Shown: positions 1 to 5,348 of the stretch, piece by piece
Layout: each line of letters opens with the position of its first letter
How positions within the stretch are numbered: position 1 is the stretch's first letter
DNA from: Zeimonas sp937903095
Lineage (GTDB): Bacteria > Pseudomonadota > Gammaproteobacteria > Burkholderiales > Burkholderiaceae_E
Direction of reading: 5' to 3'
NCBI GenBank assembly: GCA_937903095.1
Contig: CALCZN010000307.1
Span: forward strand, 1-8,063
Length of the DNA: 8,063 nucleotides
Program-made: the position numbers and the translations under genes
The notes under the pieces: generated by a model
The model's input: only the letters and a program-made list of their open reading frames with translations
The model's database searches: none
Told to the model about the DNA's origin: nothing

Positions 1-350
1 ACCGGCTCGGCAAGACGATTCCCCCCTTCGCGCCCGGCGACACCGTCGTCGTCAGCGTCAACGTGGTCGAAGGCACGCGCAAGCGAGTGCAGGCCTACGA
101 GGGCGTGGTCATCGCGATCCGCAACCGCGGGCTCAATTCGTCGTTCATCGTCCGCAAGATCTCCTCGGGCGAAGGCGTCGAGCGCACCTTCCAGCTGTAT
201 TCGCCGCTGATCGCCGGCATCGAAGTCAAGCGCCGCGGCGACGTGCGCCGCGCCAAGCTCTATTACCTGCGCGACCGCTCCGGCAAGTCGGCGCGCATCA
301 AGGAAAAGCTGCCCGGCCGCGCGCCGCGGGCGGCCGCCGCGCGCAGCTGA
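1..350 (+). CDS. rplS: 50S ribosomal protein L19, C-terminal part (5' end outside window)
   Basis: L19 is a large-subunit protein at the 30S-50S interface. The reading frame is open from the left edge (first whole codon at base 3) to a TGA at 348-350, so the start lies upstream and about 115 residues are visible. The family signature is clear: PPFAPGDTVVVSVNVVEGTR, then RVQAYEGVVIAIRNRG, SSFIVRKIS, GVERTFQLYSP, and the ending RAKLYYLRDRSGKSARIKEK. Only the N-terminal few residues seem to be missing. The tail after IKEK is a short Ala/Arg-rich extension, which is common in high-G+C relatives. In proteobacteria rplS normally closes the rpsP-rimM-trmD-rplS operon; here a Nudix gene starts 4 bases after its stop, so that gene is probably read from the same transcript. 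A GTG at 63 is an internal Val codon, not the start. Confidence 0.97.
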   Translation, partial: RLGKTIPPFAPGDTVVVSVNVVEGTRKRVQAYEGVVIAIRNRGLNSSFIVRKISSGEGVERTFQLYSPLIAGIEVKRRGDVRRAKLYYLRDRSGKSARIKEKLPGRAPRAAAARS

Positions 351-354
351 GCGC

Positions 355-1059
355 ATGCCGCGCGAGCCGGTCGCGCCCCTTCCTTCCTTCGATCCCCGCG
401 AGCTGCCTGCCTTCGAGGCGCACGACGGCCTTCCGCCGGTTCCCGCCGAGCGGCTGAGCGAACCGGCGCTGCGCGAGCGCTTCGCCAATCCGCCGCCCTG
501 GCAACCCGAGCAGGCCGGCGACCGGTTCCGCATCGATCGCGGCGACCCGCGCGCCGCGGCGGTGCTGGTCCCGATCGTCGTGCGCGAGCAGCGCTCCACA
601 CTGCTGCTCACGCAGCGCACCTGGAACCTGCGCCACCACTCGGGCCAGGTCGCCTTCCCCGGCGGCCGGCTGGAAAGCTTCGACGCGTCGCCGGTGCACG
701 CGGCGCTGCGCGAGGCGCAGGAGGAGATCGGTCTCGAACCGGCGCGCGTGGAGGTGATCGGTCCGCTGCCCGAGTACCTCACCGGCACCGGCTTCCTCGT
801 CACGCCGATCGTCGGCCTGCTGCATCCGGGCTTCGCGCTGCGCCCCGATCCTTCCGAGGTCGCCGACGTTTTCGAAGTACCTCTCGATTTCCTGATGAAT
901 CCCCGCCATCATCAGCGCCGCAGCATACGCATCGAGGGCGGCGCCGAGCGCACGTTCTTCACGATGCCGTATCGCGTGCCGGGCGAAACCGAGGAGCGAT
1001 TCATCTGGGGGGCTACTGCCGCGATGCTGCGAAACCTGTATCGGCTGCTGATCGCCTGA
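355..1059 (+). CDS. Nudix hydrolase, CoA pyrophosphatase type (NudL/YeaB-like)
   Basis: Probably hydrolyses coenzyme A or its derivatives to 3',5'-ADP and 4'-phosphopantetheine in the cytoplasm, in a divalent-metal-dependent reaction. The 234-residue protein has the CoA-specific upstream signature LLLTQRTWNLRHHSGQVAFP (about residues 83-102), directly followed by the Nudix box: GG at 103-104, Asp110, then REAQEEIGL at 119-127. The spacing between the acidic residue and RE is one longer than in the general Nudix pattern, as is usual for this subfamily. The metal-binding glutamates of REAQEE are present. The N-terminal 60 residues are Pro/Arg-rich and typical of the proteobacterial form. The ATG lies 4 bases after the rplS stop with only a weak ribosome-binding match (CTGAG), suggesting translational coupling. 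The substrate is inferred from subfamily motifs; other nucleotide diphosphate derivatives are possible. Confidence 0.9.
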   Translation: MPREPVAPLPSFDPRELPAFEAHDGLPPVPAERLSEPALRERFANPPPWQPEQAGDRFRIDRGDPRAAAVLVPIVVREQRSTLLLTQRTWNLRHHSGQVAFPGGRLESFDASPVHAALREAQEEIGLEPARVEVIGPLPEYLTGTGFLVTPIVGLLHPGFALRPDPSEVADVFEVPLDFLMNPRHHQRRSIRIEGGAERTFFTMPYRVPGETEERFIWGATAAMLRNLYRLLIA

Positions 1060-1064
1060 GCACC

Positions 1065-1109
1065 GGCGAGCGACACGAAGGCTTGGGGCGGACGACACGA
1101 AGGCATGGG
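1065..1109 (+). repeat. 22-base tandem duplication at the start of the CobD/AmpE-like gene
   Basis: Two adjacent copies with a 22-base period: the core CGACACGAAGGC occurs at 1071-1082 and 1093-1104, each followed by NTGGG (TTG at 1083, ATG at 1105) and each preceded by GGCG plus a swapped AG/GA pair. The copies match at 16 of 17 core positions. Both therefore carry a GAAGG element immediately before a potential start codon, but they are out of frame with each other because 22 is not a multiple of three. Confidence 0.85.
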
Positions 1110-2076
1110 CTTCATCGCACTGATCTTCACGCTGCTCATCGAGCAGGGCCGGCCGCTGGTCGCGGGCAACCCGGCGCATCGCGCCGCGCTGGCCGTTGCC
1201 GATTTCGTCCGCGCGAACACCGACGCCGGCGAGCGGCAATACGGCGTCCTCGGCTGGTTGCTGGTGGTCGGAGCCGCCGTCCTCGGCGCTGCGCTGCTCG
1301 AGTGGCTGGCCTCGGCGCTGCATCCGCTCGGCGTCTTCGTCGTGCACGTCGCGGTGCTGTACCTGACGGTCGGTTTCCGCCAGTTCAGCCACGCGTTCAC
1401 CGAGATCCAGGTAGCGCTTGCCGCCGACGATCCGGCCGGCGCACGCGGCGTGCTCGACCGCTGGCTCGGTCGCGTCGACGTCGACGATTCGATCGAGCGC
1501 GCGGTGCGCGACGCATCGGTGCAGGGCGTCTGCCGCGAAGCGATCGCCGGCGCGCTCGTCGCCGCGCATCGGCACGTCTTCGGTCCGTTGTTCTGGTACA
1601 TCCTGCTGCCGGGCGTCGTCGGTCCGGTGCTCTATCGCGTTGCCGAGCTCCTTGCCCGCCGATGGGCGCATCCGGTCGTCGAAGGCGCCACGCAGGTCGA
1701 GGAGCCCTATGGCGTGTTCGCCGACCGTGCGTTTCGCGTCATCGACTGGCTGCCCGCGCGGCTCTCCGCCGCGGGTTTCGCGGTCGTCGGCAACTTCGAG
1801 GACGCCGTCTACTGCTGGCGCGGCGCCGTCGCGTCGGGCACGGCGAACGACTCGCGCGCATTGCTGCTCGCTTCCGGCGGCGGCGCGCTCGGCCTGCGCC
1901 TCGCCGAACCCGTGCTCGAGGCGCGCTGGGCGGCCGGCGACCAGGGCTTCGAGTGGCCCGGAGCCGAACCCGACGCCGGCGCGCTGCGCAGCGCGGTCGG
2001 CCTCGTCTGGCGCTCGGTCGTGCTGTGGATCAGCCTGTTCGCGATGCTGACGATTGCGGCGTGGCTCGGGAGATAG
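1105..2076 (+). CDS. CobD/CbiB/AmpE-superfamily inner-membrane protein
   Basis: A 323-residue polytopic membrane protein. Hydrophobic segments lie near residues 1-13, 47-69, 74-92, 155-182 and 300-320, with a soluble stretch of about 115 residues between the last two. Landmarks of the CobD/CbiB/AmpE superfamily are visible: GPLFWYILLPGVVGPVLYR (160-178) and VIDWLPARL (212-220). CobD/CbiB proteins join an aminopropanol arm to cobyric acid in cobalamin synthesis; AmpE is a poorly understood membrane protein linked to AmpD and beta-lactamase regulation. No cobalamin genes are nearby, and the spacing of the two landmarks looks more like AmpE as I recall it, so the exact role is unassigned. Start: ATG at 1105, preceded by GAAGG only one base away, so initiation is weakly supported. 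It ends 3 bases before the heptad hairpin, which probably ends its transcript. Confidence 0.85.
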   Translation: MGFIALIFTLLIEQGRPLVAGNPAHRAALAVADFVRANTDAGERQYGVLGWLLVVGAAVLGAALLEWLASALHPLGVFVVHVAVLYLTVGFRQFSHAFTEIQVALAADDPAGARGVLDRWLGRVDVDDSIERAVRDASVQGVCREAIAGALVAAHRHVFGPLFWYILLPGVVGPVLYRVAELLARRWAHPVVEGATQVEEPYGVFADRAFRVIDWLPARLSAAGFAVVGNFEDAVYCWRGAVASGTANDSRALLLASGGGALGLRLAEPVLEARWAAGDQGFEWPGAEPDAGALRSAVGLVWRSVVLWISLFAMLTIAAWLGR

Positions 2077-2078
2077 AG

Positions 2079-2163
2079 AAGGGTGAAGGGTAAAGGGTGA
2101 AGGGGAACAGCCCAGGCTAGAAAGGGCGAGGGTGTTCCCCTTCACCCTTTACCCTTTACCCTT
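2079..2163. repeat. heptad-repeat inverted repeat / hairpin between convergent genes (probable bidirectional terminator)
   Basis: Two 30-base arms (2079-2108 and 2134-2163) are complementary except for one G-T wobble (2085/2157). The 25-base centre holds a smaller GCCC (2110-2113) / GGGC (2124-2127) stem. Each arm is made of GGGTGAA and GGGTAAA heptads ending in GGGGAAC. The G-rich strand of the left arm is the sense strand of the CobD/AmpE-like gene, and the G-rich strand of the right arm is the sense strand of rsgA. It lies just beyond the first gene's stop, and its right arm contains the rsgA stop codon. A strong symmetric hairpin between convergent genes suggests bidirectional transcript ending or 3'-end protection, although there is no classic T-tract. 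It could also be a copy of a dispersed REP-like element. Confidence 0.8.
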
Positions 2164-3109
2164 CACCGATCTCGATCCGCCGAAACAGCCTATACCGCAC
2201 CCCATCGATCTCCCCGCGCTGCGCGGCATCGCGGATCGCGCAGTCGGGTTCGTCGCGATGCGTGCAGTCGTTGAAGCGGCAGCGGCCGATCAGCGGGACG
2301 AACTCGCGCATCGCGTGCAGCCGCTGCGACGGCGACAGGTGGTTCAGCCCGTAGGTCTGGAAGCCGGGCGTGTCGACGATGCGGGCGTCGGCTGCGGTAT
2401 GCGCGGGAACGTCGAACAGGCGGCTGAAGGTCGTCGTGTGCCGGCCGGTGCCGAGTGCCTGCGAGATCGCGTTCGTGCGCGCCTGCGCGTCGGGCACCAG
2501 CGCGTTGACGAGCGTCGACTTGCCCATTCCCGATTCGCCGAGCAGCACCGTCGTGCGGCCGGCGAGCCAGTCGCCCAGTGATGCGCGCGTGGCCGACGCA
2601 TCGGTCAGGGCGCTCACTTCGAAGACCGGAAAGCCGAGCGCGCGGTAGACGGCCACGCGCGGCGCTATCGCTTCGCGCGCTGCCGGGCGGTCCATCTTGT
2701 TGGCGACGATCGCCGCTTCGATGCCCGCCGTTTCGATCGCGATCAGCATGCGCATCAGCAGTTCTTCGGAGAACGGCGGCTCGCCGGCGACGACCACCGC
2801 CGCGCGATCGACGTTGGCCGCGATCAGCCGGGTGCGCCAGGCGTCGCTTCGCTGCAGCAGCGTGGTGCGCGCGTGCAGCGATTCGATCACTGCCTGCCCG
2901 GCGCCCAGCGCGCGCAGCTCGACTTCGTCGCCGACGCACAGATCGGTGCGCTTGCCCCGCGTGACCGCGAGCCGCTCGCTTCCCGATCGCGCGCGCAGCC
3001 AGTAATGCCGTCCGAAGCTGGCGAGAACGCGTCCCGGCTCGGTGCCCGCCGCCGCCCCCGTCGCCGTTGCGCGTCGAGGATCAGTTGCCGCTTCGTCCGA
3101 AGACGGCAT
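2156..3109 (-). CDS. rsgA: small-subunit ribosome biogenesis GTPase RsgA
   Basis: Circularly permuted GTPase that checks late maturation of the 30S subunit and releases RbfA. The 317-residue protein has the expected order: an OB-fold region (about 25-78), then the permuted G-domain with NKMD (G4, 137-140), the P-loop GESGMGKST (G1, 191-199), TTT (G2, 225-227) and DTPG (G3, 246-249), followed by a zinc knuckle with Cys277, Cys282, His284 and Cys290 in RCRFNDCTHRDEPDC. The ATG at 3109 lies 29 bases inside the upstream pterin dehydratase gene with no clear ribosome-binding site, so translation is probably coupled. The first 25 residues are low-complexity and a slightly later start is possible. 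The last codons (Gly-Glu-Gly-stop) are supplied by the heptad repeat. It is last of a three-gene leftward cluster. Confidence 0.97.
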   Translation of the reverse strand: MPSSDEAATDPRRATATGAAAGTEPGRVLASFGRHYWLRARSGSERLAVTRGKRTDLCVGDEVELRALGAGQAVIESLHARTTLLQRSDAWRTRLIAANVDRAAVVVAGEPPFSEELLMRMLIAIETAGIEAAIVANKMDRPAAREAIAPRVAVYRALGFPVFEVSALTDASATRASLGDWLAGRTTVLLGESGMGKSTLVNALVPDAQARTNAISQALGTGRHTTTFSRLFDVPAHTAADARIVDTPGFQTYGLNHLSPSQRLHAMREFVPLIGRCRFNDCTHRDEPDCAIRDAAQRGEIDGVRYRLFRRIEIGEG

Positions 3110-3431
3110 CGGTCTTGGCTGCGCAGATGAAGTCGTTCTCCGAGATGCCGCCCACCGAATGCGTGGCGAAGCGCACCGTGCACCGGTTGTATTCGACGAC
3201 GAGCTCCGGATGGTGGTCCTCGCCGTGCACCACCCAGACCAGCCCGTTCACGAAGGCGATCGTCTCGTAGTAGTCGCCGAAAGCGAAGCCGCGTTCGATC
3301 GCGCCGTCGCGCTGGCTCCAGCCGGGCAGTTCGGACAGCTGCGCGTCGATCTCGGTCTGCGACCAGGCGCCGCCCGACAGCGGTCGCGACTTGCGCGCGA
3401 GCAGCTCGGCGCGGGACATCGGTTCTCTCAT
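3081..3431 (-). CDS. pterin-4a-carbinolamine dehydratase
   Basis: Dehydrates 4a-hydroxytetrahydrobiopterin, a step in regenerating the cofactor of aromatic amino acid hydroxylases. The 116-residue protein carries the family signature EDHHPELVVEYNRCTVRFAT (71-90) followed by HSVGG, giving the three expected active-site histidines, His73, His74 and His91. The frame is open further upstream to 3629, but that part overlaps the M48 gene and is Arg/Ser-rich without family similarity. ATG 3431 is chosen because GGAGG lies six bases before it; a second ATG at 3419 has a weaker site. It starts 25 bases after the M48 stop and its end overlaps the rsgA start by 29 bases, which indicates one operon. No phenylalanine hydroxylase gene (phhA) is in view, so the phhB symbol is not assigned; a moonlighting role is possible. 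Confidence 0.93.
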   Translation of the reverse strand: MREPMSRAELLARKSRPLSGGAWSQTEIDAQLSELPGWSQRDGAIERGFAFGDYYETIAFVNGLVWVVHGEDHHPELVVEYNRCTVRFATHSVGGISENDFICAAKTDAVFGRSGN

Positions 3432-3437
3432 CGAAGA

Positions 3438-3442
3438 CCTCC
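3438..3442 (-). promoter_or_regulatory. ribosome-binding site deciding the pterin dehydratase start
   Basis: GGAGG on the minus strand, six bases before the ATG at 3431. It is the clearest Shine-Dalgarno match in the leftward cluster and selects this ATG over the upstream open frame and over the ATG at 3419. Confidence 0.75.
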
Positions 3443-3456
3443 GGCGCGGATCGCGA

Positions 3457-4722
3457 TCAGGCAGAGGAGAGCTGGCCGAGCCGGCCGATGCGCTGCGACG
3501 CCGGCGGATGCGAGTCGTAGAACGCCGAGTGGACCGGATCGGGAGTGAGGGTGGATGCGTTGTCCTTGTACAGCTTGACGAGCGCGGCGACGAGATCCTG
3601 CGCGCGCGCGTGCCGTGCGGCGAACGCATCGGCCTCGAACTCGTGGCGCCGCGACACGGCGGCGAACAGCGGCTGCAGCAGGAAGGTGAACACCGGCATC
3701 ACGAGCAGGAACAGGACGAGCGCGACCGCGTCCAGCTCGCCGATGCCCGGCGACACGCCGAGCCCTTGGTAGAACCACGCCTGGCGTGACAGCCAGCCGA
3801 GCAGCCACAGCCCGGCGAGGCTTGCGGCGAACATCAGCGCGATCCGCTTCTGCACATGGCGCCGCTCGTAGTGGCCGAGTTCGTGCGCGAGCACCGCCTC
3901 GATCTCGGGCGGCTCGAGGCGCGAAAGCAGCGTGTCGAAGAACACGATGCGCTTGGCACGACCGAGCCCCGTGAAATAGGCGTTGCCGTGCGCCGAGCGC
4001 CGGCTGCCGTCCATCACGAAGAGACCACGGGACGCGAAGCCGCAGCGCGCGAGCAGCGCTTCGACGCGCGTCCGCAGCTCGCCGCCGGGCAGCGGCTCGA
4101 AGCGGTTGAACAGCGGAGCGATGACGGTGGGGTAGAGCACGAGCACGCCCACGTTGAACACTGCCCAGGCGGCCCACACCCACAGCCACCACAGGCCGCC
4201 GCTGCTGCGCATCAGCCACAGCACGAGGGCGAGCAGCGGCAGCCCGAGCATCGCCGCCACCGCGGCCGCCTTCGCCGCGTCGGCGAAGAACAGGCGCGGC
4301 GTCATCCGGTTGAAGCCGAAGCGCTGTTCGATGCGGAACTGCCGCACCCACGCGAACGGCAGCTCGAGCAGCGCGGAGATCGCGAAAACCGCGGCGACGA
4401 AGGCCATCGAGCGCACGAAGGCGGAATCGGGCAGCAGCGATCCGAGCGTGCCCAGCAGCGCCTGCAGCCCGCCGAACAGCGTGAAGCCGAGCAGCACGAG
4501 CGCGCCGAACACCGATTCGACGATCGACAGCCGCGTGCGCTCGATCGTGTACGACGCGGCGCGCTGGTGCGCGGCGAGGTCGATGCGCGACGCGAAGCTG
4601 GCCGGAACCGAATCGCGATGCGCGGCGACGTGCCGGATCTGCCGCGTTGCCAGCCACAGCTTCGTCGCCACCGAAGCGAGCAGCGCGACAGCGAACAACA
4701 GTGCGAAGGCCTGCGATGTCAA
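3457..4722 (-). CDS. M48 family membrane metallopeptidase (Ste24/CAAX-protease-like)
   Basis: Zinc-dependent membrane endopeptidase of the Ste24 type, 421 residues. The HELGH motif (280-284) gives the two His ligands and catalytic Glu281; EFEADAFA (361-368) supplies the third ligand, probably Glu361. Hydrophobic segments lie near 5-22, 66-92, 104-124, 152-172, 177-200, 295-312 and 330-352, matching the multi-helix barrel of this subfamily. The TFFG-like region before HELGH reads GNAYFTGLGRAKRIVFFDTL. In bacteria these enzymes probably degrade misfolded membrane proteins; prenylated substrates are not expected. Start: the frame has a stop at 4732-4734 and no ATG or GTG near the N-terminus, so the TTG at 4722 is taken; a TTG at 4698 is the alternative. 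Neither has a good ribosome-binding site. First gene of the M48-dehydratase-rsgA cluster, divergent from orn. Confidence 0.93.
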   Translation of the reverse strand: MTSQAFALLFAVALLASVATKLWLATRQIRHVAAHRDSVPASFASRIDLAAHQRAASYTIERTRLSIVESVFGALVLLGFTLFGGLQALLGTLGSLLPDSAFVRSMAFVAAVFAISALLELPFAWVRQFRIEQRFGFNRMTPRLFFADAAKAAAVAAMLGLPLLALVLWLMRSSGGLWWLWVWAAWAVFNVGVLVLYPTVIAPLFNRFEPLPGGELRTRVEALLARCGFASRGLFVMDGSRRSAHGNAYFTGLGRAKRIVFFDTLLSRLEPPEIEAVLAHELGHYERRHVQKRIALMFAASLAGLWLLGWLSRQAWFYQGLGVSPGIGELDAVALVLFLLVMPVFTFLLQPLFAAVSRRHEFEADAFAARHARAQDLVAALVKLYKDNASTLTPDPVHSAFYDSHPPASQRIGRLGQLSSA

Positions 4723-4750
4723 GGGGAAACGCTATGCGAGAATCGCCGAT

Positions 4751-4754
4751 GGAG
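4751..4754 (+). promoter_or_regulatory. ribosome-binding site deciding the orn start
   Basis: GGAG followed by a run of seven A and TT, nine bases before the ATG at 4764. Competing in-frame ATGs are at 4749 (no site) and 4734, which has AAGGGG at 4721-4726 seven bases upstream and cannot be dismissed. Confidence 0.55.
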
Positions 4755-4760
4755 AAAAAA

Positions 4761-4769
4761 ATTATGTCA
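4761..4769 (-). promoter_or_regulatory. putative extended -10 promoter for the M48-dehydratase-rsgA cluster
   Basis: The minus strand reads TGACATAAT, a TGN extension plus CATAAT, which matches five of six bases of the -10 consensus. It lies about 39 bases upstream of the TTG start, in an AT-rich patch unusual for this G+C-rich window. No convincing -35 is seen, which extended -10 promoters can tolerate. The element covers the proposed orn ATG (4764-4766). Confidence 0.45.
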
Positions 4770-5348
4770 CAGCGTCCGGAGGCCCCTGCGCCTTCTCCCG
4801 ACGAATCGAGGCTCATCTGGATCGACCTCGAGATGACGGGCCTGAACCCTTCCGTCGATCGCATCATCGAAGCCGCCGTGGTCGTCACCGATGCGCAACT
4901 CGCGGTCGTCGCGCACAGCGAATCCTATGCCGTGCATCAGCCGCGCGCCGTGCTCGACGCGATGGACCAGTGGAATCGTTCCACGCACGCGCGCACGGGT
5001 CTCGTCGAGCGGGTGCTCGCCTCCTCGTACACCGAAGCCGAAGTCGAGCGCCGGCTGCTCGACTTCGTCTGCGCGTGGGTGCCGGCGAACTGCTCGCCGA
5101 TGTGCGGGAATTCGATCTGCCAGGATCGCCGCTTCCTCGCGCGCTACATGCCGCAGCTCGAGGCGCATTTCCACTATCGCAACCTGGACGTCAGCACCTT
5201 GAAGGAGCTGTGCCGGCGCTGGCGGCCGGAGATCGCGAAGGGCTTCTCGAAGAAGAGCGATCACACGGCGCTGGCCGATGCGCTGCTGTCGATCGACGAG
5301 CTGCGCTACTACCGGCAGCACTTCCTGGTCACCGCACCGGCCGCCTGA
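4764..5348 (+). CDS. orn: oligoribonuclease
   Basis: 3'-5' exoribonuclease that degrades RNA fragments of two to five nucleotides to mononucleotides, the last step of mRNA decay, and clears the pGpG produced from cyclic-di-GMP. The 194-residue protein has the complete DEDDh set: Asp21 and Glu23 in LIWIDLEMTGL, Asp121 in CGNSICQDRRFL, His167 and Asp172 in KSDHTALADAL. The ending ELRYYRQHF is typical. ATG 4764 is chosen from the GGAG at 4751-4754 and because it gives a length and N-terminus close to the family; ATGs at 4749 and 4734 would add 5 or 10 residues. It is divergent from the M48 gene and its last 20 bases overlap the end of the convergent glycosyltransferase gene. Confidence 0.97.
   Translation: MSQRPEAPAPSPDESRLIWIDLEMTGLNPSVDRIIEAAVVVTDAQLAVVAHSESYAVHQPRAVLDAMDQWNRSTHARTGLVERVLASSYTEAEVERRLLDFVCAWVPANCSPMCGNSICQDRRFLARYMPQLEAHFHYRNLDVSTLKELCRRWRPEIAKGFSKKSDHTALADALLSIDELRYYRQHFLVTAPAA

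Noticed and set aside
298..2145. A 615-codon open frame on the minus strand opposite rplS, the Nudix gene and the membrane protein gene.
   Set aside because: It is antisense to three recognisable genes, its product is Arg/Ala/Asp-rich without family motifs, and long antisense frames are expected at this G+C content.
2132..2581. A plus-strand ORF starting inside the heptad repeat.
   Set aside because: Its start comes from the C-rich side of the repeat and the rest is antisense to rsgA, with no recognisable product.
3432..3629. N-terminal extension of the pterin dehydratase frame up to 3629.
   Set aside because: The added 66 residues are Arg/Ser-rich, overlap the M48 coding region, and a good ribosome-binding site precedes the ATG at 3431.
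4717..4722. TTGACA on the minus strand, a perfect -35 hexamer at the M48 start.
   Set aside because: No acceptable -10 lies 16-18 bases further on, and the bases are the TTG start plus the Thr codon of the protein.
3428..4888. A 486-codon minus-strand frame parallel to the M48 gene.
   Set aside because: Shadow frame; HELGH and the membrane segments are in the 3457-4722 frame.
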